Shown: in pieces, positions 35,796 to 47,779 of the stretch
How positions within the stretch are numbered: position 1 is the first letter of the stretch
Layout of the letters: each line of letters opens with the position of its first letter
Assembly: GCF_019925205.1 (NCBI RefSeq)
Contig: NC_083567.1
Coordinates: 25,358,001 to 25,422,000, forward strand
Reading direction: 5' to 3'
DNA length: 64,000 nt
From: Metopolophium dirhodum
Taxonomy: Eukaryota; Arthropoda; Insecta; Hemiptera; Aphididae
Notes under the pieces: generated by a model
Database searches by the model: none
The model's input: the letters and a program-made list of their open reading frames with translations, nothing else
Told to the model about the DNA's origin: nothing
Translations under genes and position numbers: made by a program

Positions 35796-38700
35796 TATAT
35801 CTTATGACTTATATGCTTTACCTATAGTAAGTTATAAACTAAAATAAGATAAATTAAACACGAATTGTAGTTTCAAAAGTTTTTAAACGTTTGTACAACT
35901 ACACAACAACATAATTTATTAGCGCAAACGCTTATAGATTGATGTATAGTACATCATATTTTTTTTTTTTAAATTTATATTTCTCGTGATTAATCAGTCG
36001 TTCTATGACTGTTTCGTGCATTATAGAAAATGTTAAAAATAATTATTATTCTGCACATTGCCCAAAAATGCTGGATATAGCATCTAAAAAATTCCCTGGA
36101 AATATAATATAGAATGCTCGTATTCCACTTTGTTCCTTAACATAATAATATATATAAATATTATGTTTAGATCGACGCATTTTGATAACGTGAGTTGCTT
36201 ACAGCGGAAGCGGGAAGTTATAGTTTTGACAGCATGAATACGTGTTTTACACTTTTACCCGCGCATTATATATAGTATATGTATATGGTTGCAGCACAGC
36301 AGCATAATATATTATGTTATAGGTATGCCTGTATTCCTGTATAATATTATCATATAAGTGTATTATAATGTTGGATGGTTTTAAGAATAGACGAAATTTT
36401 TTATACATAGGTAATCATATTTATATGTTTAAGTCTGAATTATTTCGAATGACTTTAGATTTTTTTATGTAAATATTTTTCACCGGATGAACGCGCGCGT
36501 TTTTAGAGTTATCTAATATTATTAATAATAATAATATTTAATAATAATAATAAAAAAAGAAGCCAATTAGGACACCGCGGCTGTTGTAAAAACTTCGAGT
36601 GGACAGATACTGTACTAATGGGGACGCGTATACGGCTGGACGAGTGAGTTATGGGAAAATTATTGCTAAACGAGATTCTTACCGAACATTTATTTTCACA
36701 TTACACGCCAGAAATTATAATATGAAGGCATACGACATTGCACAATGCATGAAAATACAATTTCAACTTTAATAGTTGCCTCTTCAAGTCGCTCACATAA
36801 TATATAGTAACACACACACAAATAGATACACACATTTTCAACCGTACGAAATGGAATGCCATATAGTTATGGTACATATAATTAATAAACGACGAGTAAC
36901 TCGAAGTCGATGTGCTTAATTAGGACGTTTTCTTTAAGTCGTTGTAAACCGGATATTTATTTTGTTCTTACGTTTATACATTGTTTTAAAAAGAGATTCG
37001 AAAACATTTTCGTCTTCCTACCGGCACTGCTGTACCACTTGTACTAATTGATTGATGAATGACGAGTCGTTTAATACGTGACCACCGATCGGAGGAAAGC
37101 AGGGAATAACATACAATGATTATTTTACGTTTTTATTATATATTTAATATTCTCACGAGCTTGCGTGGAAATCGGCCTCGTCATAAAACACACGCCCAAC
37201 ACGCGCAATGACACCTCGGAATACCGTTCGTGTATCATAATAATATAGTCGTGTTTATTGTATTATTATATCTAATATATTATAATAATGCGCATTATAA
37301 ATAACGCAATAGTAATTTCTTCCGATGTAATTATGTGCCCATCGGACTAAAGACCCGTTGTAAACAAAACGCGCGTTATACCTAATAATAATCGCACGGA
37401 ACTCTCACACCGCCCCTCCCCCGCAGGACCACCGTATCGAATCGTCCACCCTCGGGGGTCGTGGCGCGACGACTGTGCGGTGTACTCATATCATTATACC
37501 CATACATAGGTACTATTATAGTGCGGTAGGTGAAATATCACTCTTTTAAATTTTAATATATTATATACATAATATTATTAATAATTTAATACTAATATTA
37601 TGTCGGTATTTATATACATTATGCGCGCGTATATATACGGGCGCGTTACCGCGCGACTCGTCCGCAAAGATTTATTCGAATTTGCTCGTCTCCGTGCGAC
37701 CGACCAACTGAAAATAATACGATATAGCTGGTACCCGCCTAACATTATTATAATGCGATCCGAATAATATTTCCGCGGCACCGAGGGCGGAATCGCGGCG
37801 AAGAGTTATGGGTCAATCGTCGATTCTAATTACGACGCGCGCGTGCGCCGTCGCGCCACACCTCGGTTTTTCGGAGGAATTATCGTTGCCGATGCGTAAA
37901 TTAATGAGTCGTACATCAGACGAGCACCAGCAGAGAGAACGAAAAAAAAAAAGCGGCCACGGCAGTGCGGTATATATAAGAGCATACGCCGAAGAAAAGA
38001 GATTGGAACAACGTAACACCGGTTTATTTATTGTTTTTTACTCCGGGGCGACACCCAAAACGATCGTCAAATACCTGAGTATTTATACTCGTATCTTGTA
38101 CACGTCTGATATTATAATATTATACGTATATTGTGTACCGTTCACGCCGCCGCCGCCGAAGACTTACTTCTCGAATATCGTATGATGATGATGATGTACA
38201 CGCGGTATGGGATCTATAATAAATAAAAATCGTTCTGGATTCGGCTGATTATGCTATAGCCACTATAATATTATTATAAAGGTACATTTTGCCGTCGTGC
38301 ACGTAATATTAAGTTCAATCATGTTATTATATACATTATATTATAATAACTAATATCATGTATTCACCTCCACCCTATATCGCGGGGATGATGGTATATA
38401 CACTTACCAAATTTTGTGGGTTTATACCGTGGAATTAACCAGCGTATTACGGTAATTTCGCAACTAAATGTTTAAACTTCAAAAACAAATATGTATCGTA
38501 AATTCATAAAATATCGTGTTAAATTTAAATACATTACTATATAACTAAATCTTCTCTCCTCGAATCAGAACTTAATTAATACATAAAAAAAATACACAAA
38601 AAACATTTACACACCTATTTTTTAGTCGTAAACGTTTATGTTTTACAATCGGTTATTTTAAATTGTAATCGTGTAAATTGTCGTTAATCAAAAGCGACCA

Positions 38701-39291
38701 GTGTAATAAAAAAACAGTTTTTCAATAATGTCGGGACATACTATGCATAATATATTATAATGTAATTATTATATAATAATGTACGGTTTTTATAATTATT
38801 ATAAAAACCACTGCACAATGCAGACCACAGTTTATAATAGTACCCAATCATTACAATACGGATTATGGACCTTTAGACGAATTTGTTACAAAAAATAAAA
38901 CGATATAGTTGCAAGACATTATTTACATTTATGATGAAGAGGTGACATTTTTTAGATTTATGGCCAACCAATATGGCTATATGCCTATATGAGAAATTTC
39001 ATAATCATAATATTATAATAGGTTGACATTTAATCGGACAATCATTTGATGCGCACATAATACATTTAACAGGGAACGTTTCATTTGGACAAATAGAAAA
39101 TTTTACTTACGCATAATGTGTATGATTTACTCTTTTTGCGCAAACAAATGTTTTAACAAAACGTAGCAATTTTCCTTCTTAATTTTATAGAGACTTAGGA
39201 CTCTCTATGACTGACTACAAGTTTGGTTAAAAATTGCTGAGTTTAATACTTATGAAGTGTGCAGAACACTTCTTTTGCCAATGTAATTATT
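35796..39291. other. Mixed AT-rich and CpG-rich spacer, no gene proven
   Basis: AT-rich to about 37150, then CpG-rich patches at 37180-37480 and 37620-38000 (GCGCGTTACCGCGCGACTCG, GACGCGCGCGTGCGCCGTCG). Two overlapping ORFs at 37808-38185 (+) and 37813-38019 (-) read the same CpG patch and lack domain signal. Unmethylated regulatory DNA or intron of a neighbouring gene is possible. Confidence 0.5.
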
Positions 39292-39563
39292 ATGACAAAA
39301 TAGATAAATATCATCACAGTTGTAATAGTTTTTTTTCAGTTTTATTCAGTTTTTTGCAGTATCTCCTTCTCCTCCGGTTAATGTCGTAGTCCTCCGGTTA
39401 ATGTCGTAGTCCTCCGATTCTGATTGGTTGATTTTTTTTTTTGTTATATATTATATACTATATGATTGACAGCCAATACAAAGTTGAAAACTACGAGATA
39501 GGCAAAGTAAAGAGCGGAAGATACGTATCAAAAAACTGTGATGATACCTATCTATTTTGTCAT
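39292..39563. mobile_element. MITE with 30-bp terminal inverted repeats
   Basis: The left arm (39292-39321, ATGACAAAATAGATAAATAT then CATCACAGTT) matches the reverse complement of the right arm (39534-39563) at 28 of 30 positions. Weaker similarity extends inwards (TTTTTTGCAGTATCTCCTTC against GATACGTATCTTCC). The element is 272 bp, non-coding. TAATTAT occurs near both outer edges and may be part of a target duplication. Confidence 0.8.
39371..39416 (+). repeat. 20-bp tandem repeat, 2.3 copies
   Basis: CCTCCGGTTAATGTCGTAGT at 39371-39390 and 39391-39410, then CCTCCG. It lies inside the MITE. Confidence 0.95.
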
Positions 39564-39901
39564 GGTAAGTAATTATAAAAATATTTTAAAAAAATTGAGT
39601 TTTAATAAAATAAAATAAATTATTTTCTTTATCAAACAAGTTTATTCTTATCTTCCGATAACATTAACTCGCTCAAATGGAATGCTGGAAAATTTGTCAT
39701 TAAAGGTTATTCACCCAAATTAACTGTCCCATATTTAACATTTAACACTTGGAATACGAGATTGCTGTTTTATTTTAGAAAAGATTAATATAGAAACTGT
39801 ATAGAGATTCAAGTATGATAAGCACATTTTGTGAAATAAAAATGGTAATGAATTGGCAATGCTTCGTGAGTGTGAAGATTACTATCCATTGATGGATCTC
39901 C

Positions 39902-39940
39902 AGAGAGAGAGAGAGGGGGGGGGGGGAGAGGGAGAGAGAC
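39902..39940 (+). repeat. (GA)n with a 12-base G run
   Basis: GA dinucleotides, G12 at 39915-39926, then GAGAGGGAGAGAGA. Confidence 0.95.
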
Positions 39941-40998
39941 AAACCGATATTAAAAAAACAAAATAAAAAAACAAATTTTCAATTATTTTTTAAAGTTTAT
40001 AATATTTGGAAGTATATCTATGGTTGTCACAATGATGAATTAACCAACACAAGCTGTGTCAGTATTAGTTATAAATCAGTCGATATGAAAACTAAGATAT
40101 TTCATGTAAATATATACATATACACCTATAATACAATTCAGTGGATTTCTTTTTGATGTTCCTATAAGTATATATACATTTGTTGAGGTATAATAGTAAG
40201 TTGTGTACTAGAAGCTAATAAAAAAAAATATATAAAAAAGTATTTAAATAATGTTTTAAAACTAAAATGTCTGTAAGTTTTCCTATTTCCAATTTAGTCG
40301 AATGAGCAGTTAATTCGTGTGCACATCAATAGGTGGTTCGATTATAAATACACACAAATATTACACACATAGTTATTGGTATCTATATAAACGCGTATTT
40401 TCTCGATAATAAAATAATTATATACACCAGTAATTTTTAAACCTATAGTGTGTAGTGTGTATACACAGGTCATATGAGCACAATTATTAGAAAAAAAAAA
40501 TTCTCATTTGATGATAATATATAAATGGACCATCTCCGGTTAAAATCCAATCGTCCTGTTTTTCGATCTCGTAATAATCATCAAAAACTAACCCTCGAGG
40601 CCCGGTCAGTATTTTATACATAATAAATATATATTATTTTATACATGTATACGAAGCTATTATAATATTTAATATTATATAGTGTCAGAGGGAGGCTGGG
40701 TACCTATTATACGTAATATTTTTAATCGACTGCAGTGGCCCAGCCAGAAGCTAATAATCGTTTTGGAATTCGAGGCGTTCGATCGATAATAATCACTTTT
40801 GAAGCAGTAGCGGCGACGGCGGCATTGATAACGGCTGCACGTAATTTACGGCGTGTTAGAAATATTGACCGACTGGGATACCTGTTGATTCGTAGCCGTC
40901 AACGGCAGTTTTGCCGTGTGCATCTATTATAATATATATAATATTTTATAGGACGCTGCACACAACCAGAAAGCGGTGGACAGAGGAATAGGGGGAGG

Positions 40999-41038
<40 letters not shown>
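40999..41038 (+). repeat. (GA)n microsatellite
   Basis: About 40 bases of GA with one GATA interruption. Confidence 0.95.
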
Positions 41039-41476
41039 ATGCGAGTAATCATGTGTAAACGATGTAATTAATTTTACGCGTCGAGAACAAAACAACGTAT
41101 ATTTGCATAATGTAAAACAAGTCTTTGGAGCAAAAATATTACGTCTAGTTGGAAAAAGTAATAGAATATAGACGAAGAAAAGGCGGACAGCGACTCACGG
41201 CGTGGTGGTGTGTGTACCTATATATATATATATGCACGTGTATTATTAAAATATATATTTATACCTATATACCTATTATTAAGACGAATGCCGCCCCGCG
41301 TCCGACGTGTGTGCACGTATTTCGATTAGACCAAAGGGAACCGGTCGTAGGAGGTTCTCGTTAAGAAAGTGGCCATCTTCATGTCCAAAAACGGCACCTA
41401 TATACGATATACCTGTGCAGTGTGCCTGTCGTCTCGCGGCGCGGTGTGATGTATATTATAATACATACACATATAT

Positions 41477-41507
<31 letters not shown>

Positions 41508-42072
41508 ATATTATTATGCTCATGCTGACGGCGTGTTAATAAACGCTTGTCAACGTAATAATGTTGATACCCATTGGCAATAGTGTTATTAATATTTATT
41601 GTTTGTTATTAATTTTTGCCGCGAACGACTGAAAGTTTTTCACACTATCGCCGTGCCGGGCCGTTTCGGGAATACTGCACCATGGTGGTGTACAACGAGT
41701 GGTGGGTTTACAGAACTATATACATAATATTATATTGATCGTGGATCCGGGCATGTGGAAAAAAGAACGTCTGGAAATAAGCAAGGGTGCCCGCAGATAT
41801 TTTCAGCGGGAGGGGGAAGGCTAGGTGTATATTATCCACATATTATATACAATATACGATTTGGAATCATATTATAATCCATATGAATTTGACATGAATT
41901 ATTATTTTTCTTATTTGAAATGTGGAGCTTTATTAAGGGTTAACTTTTGAAATTCAAATGGGAACCTATAATTTTGAAATTTTATTTATTTACAGTTTAA
42001 TTTTTAATTTGAATAATGGGTAGTTTACATTAACTTCGTGGGATCGCGGACAATATGTAACATCATATCAAG

Positions 42073-42190
42073 TAGGCAATTTGGGAAAATTTTAATTCAT
42101 GCCTGCTTGCACCTGATCTGCCCGATTAATCAATAGAAACCAAATAATAAATACTAATTTCTACTAATTATTTCTCGCTTATATCCTAGC
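42073..42190 (+). repeat. Diverged direct repeat near a Helitron 3' end, copy 1
   Basis: TAGGCAATTTGGGAAAATTT through AATAAATACTAATTTCTACT and ATTATTTCTCGCTTATATCC matches 42343-42480 (TAGGCAATGTTTGAAAATTC through CCAATAATAAATAATTTCTA and TTATTTCTCCTATATAACC). Copy 1 lies just outside the Helitron and copy 2 inside it, as expected if an older Helitron copy flanks a younger one. Confidence 0.6.
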
Positions 42191-42692
42191 TGATCCCGTG
42201 CCCTTTGTTGCCCGCAACTGAGCAATTCTTAAAAAAAATATGATTGTTTAACTCATTTAGGGCGTGACTTGTTGCAGTAAGTTCAACTCAGCCATCCTGG
42301 TAGGCAATCCGACTATACGTCGAACTCATCCACCTTGGTATAGGCAATGTTTGAAAATTCAATTTGATGCAAGCTTGTACTTGATCTTAATAACGTATGG
42401 ATCCGATAACCGAATAACCAGAATAACCAATGGTAACCAATAATAAATAATTTCTACTTATTATTTCTCCTATATAACCAAAAGCAACCATTTATAAACA
42501 AAAATTTCCACCGTAAATCTCAAAATTCCCGTTTGAGCACCTCCTCGGATGGGCGGTAGGAGGGTGAAAAATATTTTACGACCTACTCACAGACCGACTG
42601 AATATGCATATTAAATTTTATAAAAAATCGGTCAAGCCGTTTCGGAGGAGTAAGGTAACTAACATTGTGACACGAGAATTTTATATATTAGA
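42186..42692 (-). mobile_element. Non-autonomous Helitron (minus orientation)
   Basis: Read on the minus strand, it starts at 42692 with TCTAATATATAAAATTCTCG next to a host A, followed by TGTCACAATGTTAGTTACC and CCGAAACGGCTTGACCGATT. It ends with GGGCACGGGATCAGCTAG at 42186. TC at the 5' end and CTRR at the 3' end are Helitron hallmarks. The 3' terminal 30 bases match those of the element at 44411-44539. The base after CTAG is G rather than the expected T. The element is 507 bp and non-coding. The diverged direct repeat at 42343-42480 lies within it. Confidence 0.7.
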
Positions 42693-43513
42693 TACATATA
42701 TATTTTGAAGTTTAACATAATCATATCGAACAGAAAATAGTAAAATATCACGTTATTATATGCAAAATAAGTTTGTACCTAACTATATTTTAAACCTCTA
42801 CTTCTAGTTAGGTACTTCTATTCAAATCGAATCTGGTTATTCCAGAGTAATGGATAAAATAATAAATACTTGAAGTCTAGTATTTAATTATAAGTGTTAC
42901 CGTGTCAGTTTTTTGAAAACATAATTGATGTGTGAAATTTAACATTTAAAAATCACCGCAATCGAGTATTAATCAAAAATTACACGGGCAACATTTTAAA
43001 ATAATAACATCGTCAGATCCTTCGATGTACATAAGTAGTATAATATATTTTATAAACAATATATCAAATATTTAAAACCGATCCCATTAAAATTCGTTTA
43101 TATAATATATTAGGATAATGGAATTTATCAGGTCCGTTACCTCAGCACCACCATGTTTGAAATATAATTTAAAATTATTCAGTATTATAATATACTTTAT
43201 TTTGTCGTCTGATATAGGTAACGAAATAAAAAAATAATGACCGAATAGCTGAGTCAATTATTTAATATAGGTACTTACCGCGGCTGTAGATATACTGGTT
43301 GTATAACTATCATGATGCATATTAAATTGCTTACAATCACGGTTATATATCTACAACCTATAATATATTTTTATAGTTTTTGAAAAGTACATACATTGTA
43401 CATTTTTTCTTGGTGATTTGAGATTCTAGTACTATGGTAATATACTGTGCGTTGTGGATGGTTAAGGTTCATCCCTGGAATTGGCAAATAATGTTAATTA
43501 TAATTTCACTATC

Positions 43514-43699
43514 GTGGAGCCTGCCTCTTGGTTGGCTGCGGTCAAGCATCGTCCGGCTCCTGGATGGGTGGCCACCCGGGTTTTTAGTGAAGAATCCTCG
43601 CCCCACATACACATGTTTCTCAACCAACCGTCATAACTAAACCCCGCTACAAAATGCTAATGACCATAGTTACCGATGTTTAAGTTCAATAAAAAAAAA
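43514..43699 (+). mobile_element. Retroposed SINE-like element with 5S-rRNA-like segment
   Basis: A 9-bp duplication TTCACTATC flanks the element (43505-43513 and 43700-43708), and its 3' end is CAATAAAAAAAAA, so it inserted by target-primed reverse transcription. The body holds GGTCAAGCATCGTCCGGC then TCCTGGATGGGTGGCCACCC GGG, which resembles the 3' half of 5S rRNA (GTTAAGCAACGTCGGGC, then CTTGGATGGGTGACCGCCTGGG). It may be a 5S-derived SINE (SINE3 type) or the 5'-truncated tail of a LINE with a 5S-like end. The ORF 43434-43640 crossing it is spurious. Confidence 0.75.
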
Positions 43700-44410
43700 T
43701 TCACTATCAACTGATATTGCACCACGAAATTACGAAAGTTATTCAATATGATAGTACATTATCATCCATACCTAATAAGGGATGTTCTTAAAATCAAGAT
43801 ATTCAAATATTTTTATAATGTTAAAAACATTAATTTACATTAACTTTTTTATACTTTTTTCGTTGTTGAATATAATGTACCTAACATAGTTCGGAACATT
43901 TACTAAAGTTATTTTGTGGTTGTGTGTGTTATAGCTTCTATACAAACCCTTACTCAATTTTTTTGTTCTAAATCTCGCGTAGTCAGGCCACTGAATGATT
44001 TTATATGTATAATAATATGTCACAAACGTGCAGACGTTCGTGTGCGATTTTCCAAACGTGGAACGAACCGCGAGATCATCATAAAAAACCGGGCGCGCAT
44101 AAATATCATAGATAACTCGTCAATTCGTGTACCGGGCACAATACTATAACGCGCATAATGTTATGTAATATTGTTATTATAAAGGTCATTATTAATACCT
44201 CTATATATATAAACACGAATGCGATGTTTACCACCCGTCGGGTTATCGAATCGACTGTGTGTAAATCAAACCAGGAAAAAAAACGATGCAGCGGCATAAT
44301 ATGATGGCAAAACAAATATTTGGGCGAATAAACATGGAAGACCTGCGTAAACGCAGTAACCATACAAACTGCTGAAGTAGTCTCTTATACGTATGCAGTA
44401 TGTACATAAA

Positions 44411-44539
44411 TCTATCTATGTATACAAATTAATGTTTGTCTGTCTGTTTGTCTGTGTGTCCTTTGGTTGCCATGGGTTTTGAAGCTATTATAATAATAAT
44501 TTTTGGTTGTCGGGCAACGAAGTGCACGGGATTAGCTAG
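44411..44539 (+). mobile_element. Very short non-autonomous Helitron
   Basis: Starts TCTATCTATGTATACAAATT after A (44410), followed by a GTCTGTCTGTTTGTCTGTG stretch. It ends CGGGCAACGAAGTGCACGGG then ATTAGCTAG before T (44540). Insertion between A and T, 5' TC and 3' CTAG all fit Helitrons. The length is only 129 bp. Confidence 0.7.
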
Positions 44540-46609
44540 TATATAATATAAAAACTATCCCTACATTATCACTTTGAACTATTCCTTTTGGTACCTAATT
44601 TTAAATTTTCAATTGAGTCCGAATACTTTGATTTTAAAGTAATAATACACTTCTGGACATTTTATATGGTCCTTTTCTACTTCTTTGGCTTGATAGTTGA
44701 TACCATTCCTCTATACCGATATATTTTATATGGGTAAAATACTAATATAATATTATAGTGACCAGAATTTGAAAATAAGCATTGTGTACTAGAACTTTTC
44801 ACGAAGTGTACAATAGTGTACAATGTGTCAATATGTGTAATTTTTTTTTTTTGAAGAATTGTCGGGTTTAGTAGTTTTATTTGAATTTTGCGACATACCC
44901 TAACTATTCTTATTTTCTTATTCATATTTAATTTTTCTCCGGAATTATTTGATCGAAGAAAATGGAATTGCGATAAAATATAAGCTTCTTTCCGTACATT
45001 TATTTAATTATAATCACATTATCTGTGGTTGTCGTCCACTCTTGACTCATTAGAATTTTGCATTCACTTTGTAATATATATATTTTTTTTATAATTATTC
45101 ATATTTTTTATCATGTATGTATAGTAAGCGGCTGATAAGCTTATCATGATAATTGATAAACAATAATTTTTATACGAAAAAAAGTTCAAGGTTTTATAAC
45201 TTGCACATATTTTGGTTTCGCGTTATCAATATAATATTTAGGTTCGGTTAAAAAAGAATCAAGTCGCCCATCGTGTCTGTAGATAATATTTAATTGAAAG
45301 ATCCTATGGTATTGCAGTATATTTTACCGCGTGAATACAAAGAACTGCACCTCCCTGCACGTCCCACGGCTGAATAAAAAAAAATATATTTATATTAAAA
45401 ATACCGTATAGGTACGCGTCACGATGATGGAATATGATTTTTTATCTCCCGGGTATAATTTGGAAAAAATGACTCGGCGCCTTTTATAAGAATACAGAAC
45501 GACGCCCGCGGTATTTTATATGCGTTTAATAATAATAATAATAATAATAATATGAAACCGAACGAATATTGGACGTCGCCGCCGCCCGAAAAATATCGCT
45601 TTGCCGCGCTCACCCACCTGTAGCGTTCGTAAATCGCGGTCGTAAAGTTGCTGCTGTCTCTCGCGAAATACGCCGCCGCCGCCTCCGCGCATTATTATAT
45701 TATGTTTACCTGACGGCTATTCTTGCATATAATATTATTATCACGTATTTTGGTGAGTTCGATGTTACGGGCGGCTGCCGTTTGGACCGGTATGGCGGGC
45801 GGTATCATAGTAGTTAAAATATTAACAGTAGGTACCTACCTACCTACTATATTATAGACACTAGTAGTAGTTTAAGTAGTAGTAGTATATAGCAGTAGTA
45901 GTTATTTTGATTTGTTCGTCCGCAATTGTTGCATCGCGTGTTCAGCAGGACGTCCAAATATATACCTACTATCCGTTATTACGATATTACGCATATATTA
46001 TTTATATTATATTATATATATATAGGTTTTTATTCCTCGGGGACAAAAAGAATAAAATACGTTTCGTTATATTTCTTTTACAGAGATAATATATCGTTTC
46101 ACGTATTATATAGGTATATCGCGTATATATACATATAAATGTGTCCGTTTCAAAATATATAATATTTTTTTTTATTATTCTTATTCTGTATTCGGATTTC
46201 GGGTTCCGACTCCCGAGTAGATATTATATACTAGCTGCAGTTCTCTGGAAGCTCTAGGCGATGAAAACGACCGCGTGTTTGTGTGATCCGACGACGCACG
46301 CCGACGGTATACGGTGGACTGGGGAGGGGGGAGGGTGGAGAGGATAAAAAGAAAAAGCCGGCGCATCGTAAAACACGTGTCCCGGACGAGGTCTCTATAA
46401 CTCGCGTGGTGGACACTGCGGCAGTGCGGCTATATAATAATTAATAATATACATTATAATAATATCATTGTATAGATTTTTGAAAAGTTTATCATTGTCA
46501 CGGCGGCAGATCAAAGTTGTAATATACTTAGAAGTGATGTGGGCATGTGGCAAAAGGGGTTTACTCAACACTGTGACATAGGTACCTACATAGTACCTAC
46601 TACCTAAAG
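44540..46609. other. AT-rich spacer with one CpG-rich patch, no gene proven
   Basis: CpG-rich at 45400-45800 (CGCCGCCGCCTCCGCGC) with an AAT tract at 45530-45552, and again at 46250-46430. On the minus strand an ATG near 45693 opens MRGGGGGVFRERQQQLYD and reaches a CAG/GTGGGTGAG donor-like site. This is suggestive of a first exon but without any other support. Many GGTACCTA motifs occur near 45830. Confidence 0.45.
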
Positions 46610-47703
46610 CAGGGGTGGCGAACCTTTTTTGGGTCAAGTGCCAAAATTTAAAATCAAGTTTTTTGAAATATGTTTGCGTGCCACCAACAAAAAAAATGAA
46701 TTTTACTAGGTAAGATGAAAAGAAAAAGCATGCAATAATTACACACATTTTATTAGGTATATACTATATAATTTAATAAATAAATAATAAATAAATAGTA
46801 TATATGTAAAGTTTTATTTCATTTATTAATGTGATTTCTGATGTTGGTTTTTAGAAGACGACATTTTAATATCTGGAGTATAGTTGGTAGTTTTCAGTGA
46901 AACACAAGCAGCACTAGTTTCATCGATTTATGTATTTCTCTGCTTCGTTTTTATTAAATTCATTATGGAGAATAAACTTTCACAAGCATAAGTTGACGAA
47001 AAAATCGATAGGATAGAATGAGCAACTTTTTTTAATGTATTAAATATGTTTGGAAACGGATTCCAGACTTTAAGAATTTCAGTATCTGCATTTTTTTACT
47101 ATGTTTGCTTGAAGTCGGTTGATTTCTATTTCTTCGATTAGTTGTCTTAAGTCAATGAATTTTTGTTTCCACGTATTACAGGATTGAAGATCAATTAACT
47201 CAAATTCAAATGTACTTATTTATATTCATCCATTCAAAATAATGTAAATCTAATTCATCGTAATTGCAAGTATCAGGGCATTTGAGGAACTTAATATTAC
47301 ATTCAAACTTTTTAAAATCTATAAACTTGTTATTGAACTGCTGAATTGTTAATTTTATGATACTTAAAAATTGTTTATATTTTCATCTAATTTAGAATTT
47401 TTCGTTGATTTCAACCGGTCGCAACCGGTCGCGGTATCGGTAAATTTAAAATAAACTTCGTAATCGAATGTTGGGTACTTTGTACTTCTATCGTAGCAAT
47501 AAGAGTACAAAAATCATAAATATTATTTATTATAACATTTATAAACACATTTTATTACAAACTTATAAATTTAATTCTTAAAATTTCTCATACTAAAGTT
47601 TTAAAATATAATATTTTTTTTTAAGATGAATAATATTTGCGTGCCACTTAAATTTGGTCAACGTGCCACTTCTGGCACGCGTGCCATAGGTTCGCCACCC
47701 CTG
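46610..47703 (-). mobile_element. hAT transposon, internally deleted, with 8-bp target duplication
   Basis: Terminal inverted repeats CAGGGGTGGCGAACCT (46610-46625) and AGGTTCGCCACCCCTG (47688-47703) are perfect over 16 bp. The octamer ACCTAAAG flanks both sides (46602-46609 and 47704-47711). Subterminal GTGCCA motifs occur near both ends, several times at the right (47641-47690), as is typical of transposase binding regions. The element is 1094 bp with only C-terminal transposase remnants, read on the minus strand. The intact ends suggest a younger insertion than the 34.4-kb element. Confidence 0.95.
46830..47330 (-). pseudogene. hAT transposase C-terminal remnant (BED/GTF2IRD2-like type)
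   Basis: Minus-strand pieces in three frames: FNNKFIDFKKFECNIKFLKC near 47330, then FEFELIDLQSCNTWKQKFID near 47200, then VWNPFPNIFNTLKKVAHSIL and STYACESLFSIMNLIKTKQR near 46960, followed after a stop by IDETSAACVSLKTTNYTPDI near 46890. The known domain has the order F-DF, then LELIDLQ----LK-KF, then G-TY-CE--FS-MK--KSK-R--LTDEHL. All of these are present, including the cysteine-glutamate pair, but with at least two stops and frameshifts. The catalytic core upstream is deleted. Function is lost. Confidence 0.85.
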
Positions 47704-47779
47704 ACCTAAAGTGTCGCAAATATAGACCGCGCTCGAGGCACTTAGTCCTCCCAAATATCTGTCAAATATAATCTATTTT

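Larger units (their letters stand above)
39564..42072. other. AT-rich spacer with purine tracts, no gene proven
   Basis: Contains GA/G tracts at 39902-39940 and 40999-41038, TA at 41218-41233 and TTA at 41475-41506. CpG patches lie near 40780-40910 and 41290-41450. CAGTGGCCCAGCCAGAA at 40734 resembles a hAT-type end but has no partner. The ORFs 40735-40932 and 41307-41528 have no recognisable domain. Confidence 0.5.

Noticed and set aside
39534..39570. Splice donor CATGGTAAGTAA
   Set aside because: It lies at the terminal repeat of the MITE and no exon leads into it.
43434..43640. 68-codon ORF
   Set aside because: It crosses the 5' boundary and target duplication of the retroposed element at 43514, so it is not a conserved unit.
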